Below, one piece after another: positions 34,858 through 44,390 of a stretch of 58,389 nucleotides of DNA. The position numbers and the translations under genes are program-made. The stretch's first letter is position 1. The number at the start of each line of letters is the position of its first letter. The stretch covers positions 1 through 58,389 of the forward strand of contig NZ_KB895434.1 of the NCBI RefSeq assembly GCF_000374845.1, read 5' to 3'. The notes below the pieces were generated by a model. That model worked only from the letters and a program-made list of their open reading frames with translations, searched no databases and was not told where the DNA came from. The DNA is from Paenibacillus terrigena DSM 21567 (GTDB taxonomy: Bacteria; Bacillota; Bacilli; Paenibacillales; Paenibacillaceae).

Positions 34858-36048
34858 CTATTCGTGCGATGTGCGATAACTCTGTCTACGAAGTCGTGTT
34901 AACGACACGAAGCAGCTCAGTAACAAGACGAAGGCACCGAACAGGTAAGGCAAATTGATATGAACATCGAATAGAATTCCTGCGAGCATCGGTCCGAAGA
35001 TGGTGCCAAGACTCGAATAGGCGTTGTTCATACCCGCGACGAAACCTTGTTCATCCCCTGCTTCCCTGGACAGCATGCTGTTCATCATGGGCCGCAGAAT
35101 ATTGTTGAACGTAAAGAATAACATCGTCACGATCATGACATACAAGAAATTGCCTGAGAAGATCAAACCGATTAATGTTACTGCGGACAACATGAGCATG
35201 GCTGCAATGACCCGTTTCTCCCCGAATCGACGGGCGATTCGTTCTGTAAGCACAAGTTGGTTGACGGTAGCGATTAACGAACATACGGTCAGCAGGATCG
35301 ATATGTCACGTGTCGTGAATCCGTAGCTCTGCACGACGAAGAGTGGGAATATCGCTTCAAAATGGGTCAAGCCGAAGGAAATCGCAAAAACAATAAGTAA
35401 TAAAATGAAATAGCGTGAGTGAATGGATCGGCCAATTTGCTGAAATACATTCTCCTTCTTCTCCTTCGCTTGCTGGCGCAACCGGCGAACGTCCGGCGTT
35501 AACGATTCTGGCAGCATCCGCAGACTGCAAATCATGGCGAGCAGTCCGACCAGCGCAGAAGCATAAAAAGGCGCCTTGATGCCTAGCTCAGACAGTAATC
35601 CCCCCACCCCGGGTCCGATAATAAATCCCGATGTCATGGATGCGCCTAACCACGACATCGCCTTACTGCGCTCTTGATCTGGCGTAATGTCCGCAACGTA
35701 CGCGATAATTGCTGGAATAAGCGCTGCTGAACCGATTCCGCCAATCAATCTTGAGACGAACAATAAGGATAGATCGCCAGCTAAGGCGGCTAATAGATTC
35801 GAGAAAGCAAATAGAATCAACCCTACAATAATCATAGGTTTTCGCCCACGCTGATCTGACAAATTACCTGCAACCGGTGAGAACAGAAATTGGGTTAGTC
35901 CAAAACAGGAAACCAAGTATCCTGCCGCTTGTCCACCTGCCCGGAACAATGTGAGGAGCTCGGGGAGAATGGGAATAACGAGACCCATACTTAAATTTGC
36001 GAGAAACATATTGAGTAGTAATAGTGGGAATGCTGACTTCGATACCAT
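34858..36048 (-). CDS. MFS transporter (multidrug or sugar efflux type)
   Basis: 396 residues with 12 predicted membrane segments. The MFS motif A is NLSDQRGRKPMIIVG between TM2 and TM3. Motif C-like glycines (GASMTSGFIIGPGVGGLL) in TM5 are typical of drug:H+ antiporters. AAGGAG precedes the ATG. The substrate is unknown. Confidence 0.88.
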   Translation of the reverse strand: MVSKSAFPLLLLNMFLANLSMGLVIPILPELLTLFRAGGQAAGYLVSCFGLTQFLFSPVAGNLSDQRGRKPMIIVGLILFAFSNLLAALAGDLSLLFVSRLIGGIGSAALIPAIIAYVADITPDQERSKAMSWLGASMTSGFIIGPGVGGLLSELGIKAPFYASALVGLLAMICSLRMLPESLTPDVRRLRQQAKEKKENVFQQIGRSIHSRYFILLLIVFAISFGLTHFEAIFPLFVVQSYGFTTRDISILLTVCSLIATVNQLVLTERIARRFGEKRVIAAMLMLSAVTLIGLIFSGNFLYVMIVTMLFFTFNNILRPMMNSMLSREAGDEQGFVAGMNNAYSSLGTIFGPMLAGILFDVHINLPYLFGAFVLLLSCFVSLTRLRRQSYRTSHE

Positions 36049-36164
36049 GATGAGCTCCTTCCTTCTAATGCCAAGTCCATGCTAACATACATCCGAACGG
36101 TATGGGAAATATGTAAAAGCTTTAAGAAAAGAATGTTTTTCATATACTAGATGCGTGAAATAAC

Positions 36165-36191
36165 AAAAACTGCCGCAATGCGACAGTTTTT
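36165..36191. terminator. symmetrical hairpin AAAAACTG / CAGTTTTT
   Basis: AAAAACTG (36165-36172) and CAGTTTTT (36184-36191) with a CGCAATGCG core between them. Likely bidirectional terminator separating the carbohydrate locus from the accessory block on its right. Confidence 0.75.
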
Positions 36192-36344
36192 GGTTTCTAT
36201 TCGTTTACAACCGTAAGCATCTAAGTCTGACGCCCGATCAAAAGAGAAACAGCTAGCGCCATTAAAGATTTTTTACAGTGGCTCGGTGCGTTTCTGTAGC
36301 CTCAACCAATCTGCTCTCAACAACACCCGCCCATGCAAAACTGC

Positions 36345-36431
36345 AAAACTGCCCTTTAGCTTAATAAAAACAAGGAGCCAGCTGCCGTAGCAAACTGCTC
36401 CTCGCTCTGTTCAACTAACGTGTCCCGTTAG
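36345..36431. repeat. bipartite cassette repeat unit 8
   Basis: R1-type arm AAAACTGCCCTTTAG (36345-36359), hairpin AGGAGC...CTGCTCCT, R2 variant ACTAACGTGTCCCGTTAG to 36431. The arm ends are 72 nt apart. Minus-strand reading of the hairpin is followed by TTGTTTTTATT, a terminator. Confidence 0.92.
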
Positions 36432-36502
36432 TTCAATATAATAGACGTTGGTAATAACATTCAACTGCCCAAAACAATTACTGCTCAGGTCAGAACCCTT
36501 GT

Positions 36503-37744
36503 TCAAAATTGAAGAAGACACATTGGTTTTTGTTCTGTTCTAAACACATTCTGTACTGATTCAAAAAATGTATTATCAGATAACCTAGCTAATCCAAGAC
36601 GGATTAATGTTTTAAAGTCTACTGCCCCCATAATTAGAGAAGAAAACTCAGCGACATCCATGCTAATTTCCACATCGTAATCGGTGTTATCAGTTATAGT
36701 TGGAAATCCATTTACAAAATGTATTATTGTACTTCCATTATTTGACTCGAAGAAAGTATCAACTATAGAGATTTTCATCTTACAGTTTTGATTTCCAAAG
36801 TTACGATTCACTAGCTTTTCGAATAGAGTTTTTATATCAACTACTCGGTACATAATTCCCATGCCTATTGTACTCGTCTCGAGATACTTGGATAAAAATG
36901 AATCATACGTACCTCGTGAGGGATCGGAAAGTAAAAAATGGAAATATTCATCCTGGGTTTCTATTATCACACGTTCTACTTGATCAAATTGAGTATGAAG
37001 GAATGTACAGAATTCTAAAAGAACATCAGGAGTTTCGTAAACAAGTTCTTTGATGACTAGATCGTTTTTGTACTGATAATGCTTGTGGAATGAAAAAGCC
37101 AGATATCCTAAAATTGTTCCATCTTTTCTATATCCCACGATTCGATTCTCGTTAAAGTCAAACAGATCACCCAGACCTTTATCCAACTTTTCAGTTAACC
37201 CATTTGTCCTTTCAAAAAACTTGTTGTAGCAATTTAGAACCTCATTTCTGTCTTCATTATTTAAAAATTCAATATGTTGCTTTGAGTCACCTCTAGGGAA
37301 ACCTACCGTTTTCACTCTATATTGATTAATTTGACTGCCATATCCGAACCCCATTTTCTTATAAGATCCAGCATCAAATGGGTATAGCGTGACCAATGGC
37401 ACTCCGCATTCCTTATAACGTTGGAAAGAGAACTGTACTAGTTCTTTAGCGATTCCTTCCTTTTTATGCAGTAAATCCACCGCAACTGAACCAATCCCTC
37501 CTACACTCATAATTGTCGATGTAACATTCATTTTAAAGTCATAAAGACACATTCCACCTAAAAGTAGTTTATCCCTATAAGCTCCAAACAGTTCTTGCTG
37601 AGGAAACTGCTCAATACTATTTTCAATCCAACTTTTCAACCTGTTTACGTTATCTTCCTGATATCCAATCCATGGATACGAATTACAAGAAATTTCTGTG
37701 AATGCATCTACGTCTTCTATTGTAAGTTTTCGAACGGTATTCAT
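36503..37744 (-). CDS. Eis-like GNAT acetyltransferase with SCP2-type C-terminal domain
   Basis: 413 residues, the usual length of Eis-family proteins: a tandem GNAT region followed by an SCP2-like domain. The acetyl-CoA segment is VGGIGSVAVDLLHKKEGIAK (V-x-V-x-x-x-x-R/K-x-x-G-I/x-G/A form), followed by LVTLYPFDAGSYKKMGFGYG. The C-terminal part begins near MKISIVDTFFESNNGSTIIH. Eis proteins acetylate amines, including some aminoglycosides; the substrate is not readable here. Single-gene cassette with its stop 72 nt from R2. Confidence 0.86.
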   Translation of the reverse strand: MNTVRKLTIEDVDAFTEISCNSYPWIGYQEDNVNRLKSWIENSIEQFPQQELFGAYRDKLLLGGMCLYDFKMNVTSTIMSVGGIGSVAVDLLHKKEGIAKELVQFSFQRYKECGVPLVTLYPFDAGSYKKMGFGYGSQINQYRVKTVGFPRGDSKQHIEFLNNEDRNEVLNCYNKFFERTNGLTEKLDKGLGDLFDFNENRIVGYRKDGTILGYLAFSFHKHYQYKNDLVIKELVYETPDVLLEFCTFLHTQFDQVERVIIETQDEYFHFLLSDPSRGTYDSFLSKYLETSTIGMGIMYRVVDIKTLFEKLVNRNFGNQNCKMKISIVDTFFESNNGSTIIHFVNGFPTITDNTDYDVEISMDVAEFSSLIMGAVDFKTLIRLGLARLSDNTFFESVQNVFRTEQKPMCLLQF

Positions 37745-37849
37745 TTGATAGACAACCCTCTCTGTTAATTATTAACATTCAATAGCGTAGTCATGGTTAA
37801 CATACTACTGCATCTAATACATCAACAAGTGAATAAATGATTATATTTG

Positions 37850-37937
37850 AACTTTACTGCTCGTTAGTGTAACGCGGCTGCCGATCCATGCCGGCAGCCG
37901 CGTCTTAGTTATTTATTAAACTATAGTGTCCCGTTAG
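37850..37937. repeat. bipartite cassette repeat unit 9
   Basis: R1-type arm ACTTTACTGCTCGTTAG to 37867, hairpin AACGCGGCTGCCG / CGGCAGCCGCGT, R2 AAACTATAGTGTCCCGTTAG (37918-37937). The arm ends are 70 nt apart. Confidence 0.95.
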
Positions 37938-37938
37938 C

Positions 37939-38408
37939 TTAATAATGGAAAGTATCAAGCTTTAACTTATATATAGGCTGCTGATAGATATTTAATTGAT
38001 TTTGGCTTATAAACCCAGCTTTCTCATATAAATCGATAGCTTGCTTGTTTTCTTTTTCTACTGTTAAAGATATAAACTTACATTTTTTGTGTTTTTCTTT
38101 TATAAATTCAATAATTTTAGAGACTGTTTTCCATATCCTTTACCTTGAAGTGCCTTATCGATCTGAAATCCACAAATCCAATAATTGTCCTCACTGTCTG
38201 GTGTATAGCTAATATAAAACGCACCAACAATTCTATTATTCTCATATAAAACATAAGGATCTAAAGCCTCATCCCAAGGTTTTATATAAGCAAACGCTAG
38301 TGATTCTGCAACATTAGGAACAAATGCTTTTTGGCTCTCGTGCACTGATAGTTCAAATGCGTCTTCCCAATTATCCTTTGTAATTTCTTTAATACAAATA
38401 TCATACAT
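37939..38408 (-). pseudogene. GNAT acetyltransferase broken by one frameshift
   Basis: The frame from 38408 reads through ALQGKGYGKQSLKLLNL and stops at 38100. The other frame continues the family pattern: KIIEFIKEKHKKCKFISLTV, then ENKQAIDLYEKAGFISQNQ, ending at a TAA (37939-37941) two bases from R2. A one-base loss near 38115-38130 explains both. The restored protein would be about 156 residues with a normal acetyl-CoA loop (QGKGYGK). It could be a true mutation or a sequencing error. Confidence 0.82.
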
Positions 38409-38476
38409 TTACAAGATTCCTCCTAAAATATCAAATATTTATATTTTACCACATAAATCCATTCAAGTTTCACTTG

Positions 38477-38564
38477 AACTAAACTGCCCGTTAGCACAAC
38501 GCGGCTGCCGATCTATGCCGGCAACCGCGTTTTAGTTATTTATTAAGCTATCGTGTCCCGTTAG
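38477..38564. repeat. bipartite cassette repeat unit 10
   Basis: R1-type arm AACTAAACTGCCCGTTAG (38477-38494), hairpin ACGCGGCTGCCG / CGGCAACCGCGT, R2 at 38547-38564. The arm ends are 70 nt apart. Confidence 0.95.
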
Positions 38565-38586
38565 TTTAATGCAAAATGGTTATTCA

Positions 38587-39030
38587 TTAGTCAAGTTTAA
38601 TAATCTTATCAAAGCAGTATGATTCTTTGTCATAGCCATTATGCTCATAAAAAGCATGAGCGTCGGTTCGCTTAAATCCGCTACATAAAATAATACTTGA
38701 TATTCCCATTTCTTTAGCATAATTTTCAGTGTGTTTTAGTAGTTTTGTACCTATCCCACTATGCTGTAATTCCTTTTTAACAGCAAGCCCTTGAATATGT
38801 AGATAACCAATCGGAGACCCTACGGATAACGCCTGAACGATAGTGACAAAACCAACCACATCATTTTCAAATAATGCAACGAATGTTTTGTAATTTCCGT
38901 CCTTATCCATGTCTTCCATAGTAACTCGAAAGTTTTCACTATTAACATTACGAACTCCAAGTACATCGTTCCATAAAAAAACAACTTCAGTATAATCATT
39001 TGCTACAATTTCACGTATCTTAATTTCCAT
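38587..39030 (-). CDS. GNAT-family N-acetyltransferase
   Basis: 147 residues. VVGFVTIVQALSVGSPIGYL and HIQGLAVKKELQHSGIGTKL (acetyl-CoA loop QHSGIGTKLL) then KRTDAHAFYEHNGYDKESY give a complete GNAT fold. The substrate is unknown. It resembles the 3676 gene in layout but differs in detail. Single-gene cassette with its stop 23 nt from R2. Confidence 0.87.
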   Translation of the reverse strand: MEIKIREIVANDYTEVVFLWNDVLGVRNVNSENFRVTMEDMDKDGNYKTFVALFENDVVGFVTIVQALSVGSPIGYLHIQGLAVKKELQHSGIGTKLLKHTENYAKEMGISSIILCSGFKRTDAHAFYEHNGYDKESYCFDKIIKLD

Positions 39031-39085
39031 ACCCTACCCCCGTTATTAAAAATATTGGCTAACGAAGGATTCGACAATTGATGAA

Positions 39086-39165
39086 GTAATCCTGCCCGTT
39101 AGCGCAACGCGGCTGCCGATCCGTGCCGGCAGCCGCGTTTTAATTAAGCTATAGTGTCCCGTTAG
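39086..39165. repeat. bipartite cassette repeat unit 11
   Basis: R1 GTAATCCTGCCCGTTAG (39086-39102), hairpin AACGCGGCTGCCG / CGGCAGCCGCGTT, R2 at 39148-39165. The arm ends are 63 nt apart, the short form also seen at 1457. Confidence 0.95.
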
Positions 39166-39180
39166 TTTAATCAATAGGCA

Positions 39181-39252
39181 TTAATTTTTAACCCTCAGTA
39201 GCCTCATACTGTTCAATATGACAATCAATGCTGCACCCGTATCACTAATCAC
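39181..39252 (-). pseudogene. C-terminal remnant of a heavy-metal P-type ATPase
   Basis: Twenty-three codons read VISDTGAALIVILNSMRLLR and end VKN before a TAA. This matches the last membrane helix and tail of CadA/ZntA-type P1B ATPases (DTGAALLV-LN-MRLLR pattern). No other part of the ATPase is present. Its stop is 16 nt from R2, where a cassette gene would end. Confidence 0.75.
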
Positions 39253-39419
39253 TACAATCCATCGATAGCATCAAAGAAAGACTCGCCTGCATTGCAAGCC
39301 TCCATTGGTGTGACTTCACTTGTGTCATACATGGCCAGTGCCGTACACATATACCTAGCCTCCAATATTCCTGATTCGTTCAAAATGTTGCTCCGTAATT
39401 TTCCATCTCCAAACGGCTT
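39252..39419 (-). pseudogene. unidentified gene remnant
   Basis: An open frame without a start of its own: KPFGDGKLRSNILNESGILE then ARYMCTALAMYDTSEVTPME, ending FFDAIDGL before TAG. It follows the 39418 gene in another frame. I cannot name the family. It is likely the C-terminal piece of a lost gene. Confidence 0.45.
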
Positions 39420-40011
39420 AGTCAACAATATGAAGACCGGGGATGGTTTGCAAAAGCTCGCGTATTTCGCTCATCGGCAACCCGCTTTTCTTAGCCCACT
39501 CACTGGCATCGCCAAACACAGCGACACATTCCCGATCCGAATCCGTATAAATGTCCAAAATCAGACCGATTTTTTTCGGCCATTGTTGTGAGATCACAAA
39601 ATCCCGAGCTTCCGCCGGATCCAACAAGCAAAAGCATGGCCATTTGGGAATAAAAATTCTCTTCATGTCACAATTCAACAAACGGCAATCTTGCAAGCGT
39701 GCAGATGAAAAATCGCACTCTGATACGGATGATCTGTCCATGTCTTCCCAGTCGCCAAAATCACAGCCAATATACTTGCCCATAAACCTGACGCGTAAGA
39801 AATGTACACCCCGAAAATGAAAGTCCCTTAAGGCTTGCTTTTGATCGAAAATACCTCCATGCATCCTCAATCCAGCAAAAACCATTCCTTGCCCATCGGT
39901 TTCCGAAATGACGGTGCAATTATGCAGTTCCAGTTTCGGACCCAAAATACTTACCTGATCCCTTTCAAGCTCAATCGTTTGACTAGAAAGCACTTGAGAA
40001 TTAATTTTCAC
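39418..40011 (-). CDS. hypothetical protein, pentapeptide-like centre
   Basis: 197 residues, read from a GTG start with AGAGG upstream. The central region (about residues 55-120) shows loose A(D/N)LXX-like periodicity: MVFAGLRMHGGIFDQ, FHFRGVHFLRVRF, SSVSECDFSSARLQDCRLLN. The C-terminal part is a separate globular segment (IPKWPCFCLLDPAEARDFVI). Family not recognised. Its start overlaps the stop of the upstream gene by 4 nt, so the two are translationally coupled and may form an effector/immunity or similar pair. Confidence 0.7.
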   Translation of the reverse strand: MKINSQVLSSQTIELERDQVSILGPKLELHNCTVISETDGQGMVFAGLRMHGGIFDQKQALRDFHFRGVHFLRVRFMGKYIGCDFGDWEDMDRSSVSECDFSSARLQDCRLLNCDMKRIFIPKWPCFCLLDPAEARDFVISQQWPKKIGLILDIYTDSDRECVAVFGDASEWAKKSGLPMSEIRELLQTIPGLHIVD

Positions 40012-40601
40012 CTCTTTGTCTTCCTTTCATGCAAAAATCTTGCTCCGCTATTATTGGGATTCCAAGAAGAAAAGTCAGCCACATAGATTTCGTTAAATAT
40101 CAAATCGAGTGGCATATGCTCCACAGCATCAGCAATTTCGTCATAAGGCGGAGGAATTACTAAAGAAAATCCAAAGTCATCATCAATGATCAGCGATCCA
40201 TTAAAAATACGCTGCCTAGATGTCAGCCCGATTATATCCCTCATGGATTGCCCGGCATACAAGCACTCCTTATAGCGCCCCGTATAACTTTGATTGCAAC
40301 CAATAGAGACAATCAGGCCACTAGAATCCACTACAATTGTCAAAGTACCATCCAATGTATACGCAGATCTTACCTCGCCATCCGGGAACGGAATATTCTT
40401 TAAGCTCATCCTGTGCCGCGAATATAGTTCATCGATATACTCAGATATATTTCTCCCTAAAACAACATTACCCAACGAATACCCTGATATGACTTCCGCA
40501 TCAAAATCAATCCACACATGGCCCTCCGTTCGTTCTGCCCTAGATCGCGTTCTACCGGAATCCTGCAAATTTACCGTTTTATTGGTGACAGTATGCATCA
40601 C
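40008..40601 (-). CDS. hypothetical protein coupled to the 39418 gene
   Basis: 197 residues, soluble. Segments include GYSLGNVVLGRNISEYIDEL and LDGTLTIVVDSSGLIVSIGC then GRYKECLYAGQSMRDIIGLT, which suggest a beta-rich protein. Family not recognised; some polymorphic-toxin immunity proteins look like this, but that is a guess. A GTG or the next-codon ATG could be the start; no clear binding site. No repeat arm separates it from the 39418 gene. Confidence 0.68.
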   Translation of the reverse strand: MMHTVTNKTVNLQDSGRTRSRAERTEGHVWIDFDAEVISGYSLGNVVLGRNISEYIDELYSRHRMSLKNIPFPDGEVRSAYTLDGTLTIVVDSSGLIVSIGCNQSYTGRYKECLYAGQSMRDIIGLTSRQRIFNGSLIIDDDFGFSLVIPPPYDEIADAVEHMPLDLIFNEIYVADFSSWNPNNSGARFLHERKTKR

Positions 40602-40910
40602 TCATATTGATAAATTAATATCTCCAGTATATTCTATAAAAAACTAATTAACGGAAATTAGAAACGAAAAACTTTCATGAAAGCAGGAACGCTCTCCATG
40701 GAAAGGGAGAAGAAATATTCGTAATCGGTTTTTCTTTCATTAGCCAATTTATTCAGTTCCCTTCAGTTATAATGCTTAACTATAATATATCATATTGTAG
40801 TAGCCTGCATAAGTAGTCGCTCTAAGACTAGCATGGATAGAACTCTTTTCCATCTTACTTTTCATTGTCATAGTATAAATATACCAGTGCTCGGGCCAAG
40901 AAACGGGTAT
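40602..40910. other. AT-rich intergenic stretch without a gene
   Basis: No open frame or RNA is recognised. The sequence is AT-rich near 40740-40800, consistent with promoters for the minus-strand pair on the left. No cassette arm was found at this edge of the accessory block. Confidence 0.5.
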
Positions 40911-42980
40911 CTAGCGCGTGAATGCTGCAGGAACGCCGCCATCGATCGTCAGCATGCAGCCTGTCGTCTTATCGGATTTGGAAGAAGCAAAGAAAGCGAT
41001 CCCCTCTGCAATATCCTTCGGGTAAATGTTCACGAGCAGCGTTGTGCGCTTGCGATAATATTCTTCGAGCTGATCGGGCTCGATGCCATACGCGGCTGCG
41101 CGTTCATTCCGCCAGGAGCTATTCCAGATCGCAGATCCTTGCAGAATGGCGTCAGGCAGAATCGTGTTGACGCGGATCCCGAACTCGCCGCCTTCGGCCG
41201 CAATGCACCGTGCCAGATGCGCTTCGAGCGCTTTGCTGGCACTATAAGCGGAGGCGTTCTTGCCTGCATATACAGCGTTTTTGGAACCGACGAACACCAT
41301 ATTTCCCCCAATGCCTTGGAGCTTCATTATGGTGAAGGCTTCACGGGCTACGAGGAAATAACCTGTCCCAAGTACATTCATGTTCAGGTTCCATTCCTTG
41401 AGCGAGGTCTCATCGAACGGACTGGAGGTGGCCAATCCTGCATTGTTGACGATAATATCCACGCCGCCATACATGACGGATGTCTCTTCATAGGCGGCCT
41501 GTACCGCTTGCTCGTCAGTGACGTCCATCTTCACCGCATAGGTTCGGTTGGCGCCGTATTTCGCATTCAATTCTTGTGCGATCTGCTGCGCACCTTCCAA
41601 GTTCAGATCGGCCAGTACGACATGCGCGCCCTCCGATACAAGTCGTCGTGCCGTCTCGCTGCCGATGGCGCCGGCACCGCCGGTAATGAAGGCAATTTTA
41701 CGCGAAAATTCCGATTCTGCAGGCGCAAGCGACAGCTTGTAGAGCTCAAGCGGCCAGTATTCCACGTGATAGGACTCATTCTCCGACAGCGAGACGAATT
41801 GCCCAAGCGTCGTTGCACCGCGCATCACGGCAACCGCTCGGTGAAACAAGGCCCCGCTGACCTGCGAGATCGCCCAGCTCTTGCCCGTATTCACCATTCC
41901 GATCCCCGGGATGAGGATGACGCGCGGTGCTGCTTGGAACATCTGATCGCCCTCAGTGTGATGACGTTCAAAATATGCTGTATACTCCGCCTTATAGGCG
42001 GCAATCCCTGCGAGCAGTTTCTCCTCCAATCCAGCAACATCTTCGGTATTCGGCGCCCATTCGATGAACAGCGGCACCACCTTCGTATGGACCAAGTGAT
42101 CTGGGCATGCTGCACCAACCTGCGACAACTGCGGCGAATCGCACCCATTCACGAAGCGCAGGATATCCTCTTCATCATCATAGGAGAGGATCATCTTCTG
42201 CCCTTCGGATACTGCGCCCCGAATCACCGGCATAACACGCGCCGCGATCTGACGGCGGGTCTCCTTCGGCAAAGCTTGGTGCTTCATGCCGCCGAACAAT
42301 TGCAATTCGTCCACTCGCGCTTCAATATACGCAGCGGCTTCGTTAATGATGCGAATCGTGTGTGCATAACATTCTTCCTGCGTATCCCCCCACGTGACAA
42401 GTCCGTGCTTCTCCATCAGCACCAGCTCTGCGTTCGGATTGGCTCGTACGCCCTCTACGATCATTTTCGACAAGGCGAAACCTGGACGAAGATAAGGAAC
42501 CCACACGAATCGATCTCCGAAAATCTCGCTGGCAATCTCCTTGCCGTTATCTGCGCAGCATAGACTAATGATCGCATCCGGATGCGTATGATCAACATGC
42601 TTGAAGGGCAGAAACGCATGCAGTAAAGTCTCGATCGAGGCGCGCGGATGTTTGGCATCTATCATGCAATGCCCCAAATACGTTACCATTTCCTCGTCCG
42701 TCATCGATTCGCGCGCAACGAGCGGCTGTATATCCTCCAATCGAAGTCCCGTAAAATGAGCCGCTTGCATGGACCCAAGATCGGAGCCGCTGCCTTTCAC
42801 ATACATGACTTCGGTCTCGCGTCCGCGAAAGTCGATCACTGTCGTCTTGGACGACGTATTGCCGCCATAAATGTTACAGACCCGCCGATCCCCACCGATC
42901 AAGTTGGAACGGAAGGCTAACAGATCCAATTCGCTTACAATTTGCGAAGCTTTAGCGGCATCCCATGCATTTTCGATCAT
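40911..42980 (-). CDS. bifunctional rhamnulose-1-phosphate aldolase / short-chain alcohol dehydrogenase
   Basis: 689 residues, a fusion. The N-terminal class II aldolase (about 1-410) carries the zinc ligands in FKHVDHTHPDAI and the ELVLMEKHGLVTWGDT segment. The C-terminal SDR (about 425-689) has the Rossmann motif ITGGAGAIGSETARRL and active-site YSASKALEAHLAR. It cleaves L-rhamnulose-1-phosphate to dihydroxyacetone phosphate and L-lactaldehyde and is thought to oxidise the latter to lactate. Last gene of the rhamnose set, 123 nt after rhaA. Confidence 0.93.
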   Translation of the reverse strand: MIENAWDAAKASQIVSELDLLAFRSNLIGGDRRVCNIYGGNTSSKTTVIDFRGRETEVMYVKGSGSDLGSMQAAHFTGLRLEDIQPLVARESMTDEEMVTYLGHCMIDAKHPRASIETLLHAFLPFKHVDHTHPDAIISLCCADNGKEIASEIFGDRFVWVPYLRPGFALSKMIVEGVRANPNAELVLMEKHGLVTWGDTQEECYAHTIRIINEAAAYIEARVDELQLFGGMKHQALPKETRRQIAARVMPVIRGAVSEGQKMILSYDDEEDILRFVNGCDSPQLSQVGAACPDHLVHTKVVPLFIEWAPNTEDVAGLEEKLLAGIAAYKAEYTAYFERHHTEGDQMFQAAPRVILIPGIGMVNTGKSWAISQVSGALFHRAVAVMRGATTLGQFVSLSENESYHVEYWPLELYKLSLAPAESEFSRKIAFITGGAGAIGSETARRLVSEGAHVVLADLNLEGAQQIAQELNAKYGANRTYAVKMDVTDEQAVQAAYEETSVMYGGVDIIVNNAGLATSSPFDETSLKEWNLNMNVLGTGYFLVAREAFTIMKLQGIGGNMVFVGSKNAVYAGKNASAYSASKALEAHLARCIAAEGGEFGIRVNTILPDAILQGSAIWNSSWRNERAAAYGIEPDQLEEYYRKRTTLLVNIYPKDIAEGIAFFASSKSDKTTGCMLTIDGGVPAAFTR

Positions 42981-43103
42981 TTTGATTACCTCCGATACTT
43001 TTTGTTTGTGTTTATAAATACCTATTTTAGGAAATAGATGATTATTTCTCCGTAAAAATAGGCCATGATCAAATACATCACAGCCCGGACAGGAGGTCTC
43101 GAA

Positions 43104-44360
43104 TTAACGTGCAAACATCACTTCTTGCTCATAGCGCTTCACGACTTGAAGCCACTCTTCCCTTACAGGCACGCCTCCTTGGGCACAATAATAATCCCAT
43201 ACCGCGCCGAATGGATAGGATTTGTATTCCTCGACGAGCGCAAGTCGGGATGTATAATCCCGATGAAGCTCAAGTTCCTTCAGCAGCTCCACAGGCTCCA
43301 GCATGGCACGCATCAATGCCTTCAACATATTGCGCGTACCGATGACCCAAGCCGCAACGTGGTTAATGCTTCCGTCAAAGAAATCCAGACCGATATGCGT
43401 TCGATCGAGGAAATGACCACGGACGAGTTCGCGCGCGATGTCAAGCAGCTCATCGTCCATCGTAACGACATGGTCACTGTCCCATCGGACTGGCCGACTC
43501 ACATGCAGCAACAGCCGATCCGTGAACATGAGAATGGATGAGATTTTGCTGGAGATCATCTCCGTCGGGTGAAAATGGCCCGAATCCAAGCAAATGGTCT
43601 TGCCTCTGCTCATTGCATATCCCATATAAAATTCATGCGAACCAACGACATAGCTCTCGGAGCCGATGCCGAACAGCTTGCTCTCCACCGCATCGATATG
43701 ATGCGCCGCGTTCATCTCCTCTTGGAATATCTCATCCAGCGCATCGCGCAGACGGATTCGCGGCGCCAGCCGATCCACAGGCGTATCTTTATACCCATCG
43801 GGCAGCCAAAGATTCGTCACACACGGCTCGCCCAGCTGCTCTCCGAAATAAGCGCCGATCCGCCGCGAAGCTTTGCAATGCTCAATCCAGAATTGGCGGA
43901 TTTCCGGATCGGCATGACTGAGTGTAAATCCATCCTCCGCTTTCGGATGCGAGAACATCGTTGGATTGAAGTCGAGTCCTAATCCGTTCTGCTTAGCCCA
44001 ATCCACCCAGCCTTGAAAATGGCGAGGCTCCAGCTCACTCAAATCAACCTGTTCGTCGGTATCCGCATATATCGCATGCAGATTCACCTTATGCTTTCCC
44101 GGTATCATGGACAGCGCCTTCTCCAGATCCTGCCGCAGCTCGTAAGGCGTACGCGCACGCCCGGGATATTTGCCCGTGACCGCGATCCCGCCGCTTAATC
44201 CTTTGTCTTGAAAAAGAAAGCCTTGAACGTCATCCCCTTGCCAGCAATGCAGAGATATTTTAATATCAATAAGCTTGCGCAACACTTCATCGACATCAAT
44301 TCCATGCTGGGCATAGAGCTGTCTCGCTTCGTTATAACTGGATTCAATTGCTTGATTCAT
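43104..44360 (-). CDS. rhaA: L-rhamnose isomerase
   Basis: 418 residues from the ATG at 44358-44360 with GGGAGGAG upstream; an in-frame ATG 24 nt earlier lacks a site. Visible features: [34 protein letters not shown] and [20 protein letters not shown] (metal-binding residues), and [20 protein letters not shown]. It interconverts L-rhamnose and L-rhamnulose in the cytoplasm. It starts 31 nt after the end of the rhamnulokinase gene on the same strand. Confidence 0.94.
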   Translation of the reverse strand: MNQAIESSYNEARQLYAQHGIDVDEVLRKLIDIKISLHCWQGDDVQGFLFQDKGLSGGIAVTGKYPGRARTPYELRQDLEKALSMIPGKHKVNLHAIYADTDEQVDLSELEPRHFQGWVDWAKQNGLGLDFNPTMFSHPKAEDGFTLSHADPEIRQFWIEHCKASRRIGAYFGEQLGEPCVTNLWLPDGYKDTPVDRLAPRIRLRDALDEIFQEEMNAAHHIDAVESKLFGIGSESYVVGSHEFYMGYAMSRGKTICLDSGHFHPTEMISSKISSILMFTDRLLLHVSRPVRWDSDHVVTMDDELLDIARELVRGHFLDRTHIGLDFFDGSINHVAAWVIGTRNMLKALMRAMLEPVELLKELELHRDYTSRLALVEEYKSYPFGAVWDYYCAQGGVPVREEWLQVVKRYEQEVMFAR

Positions 44361-44390
44361 GGCACTATTCTCCTCCCGCATCATTAGAAG

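Noticed and set aside
39292-39591. Plus-strand open frame of 99 codons
   Set aside because: Runs over the gene tails and the end of the 39418 gene on the other strand; no supporting motif.
40833-42563. Long plus-strand open frame of 576 codons
   Set aside because: Antisense to the aldolase/dehydrogenase, which has clear domain motifs; the plus-strand product is Arg/His/Cys-rich with no recognisable domain. A shadow frame.
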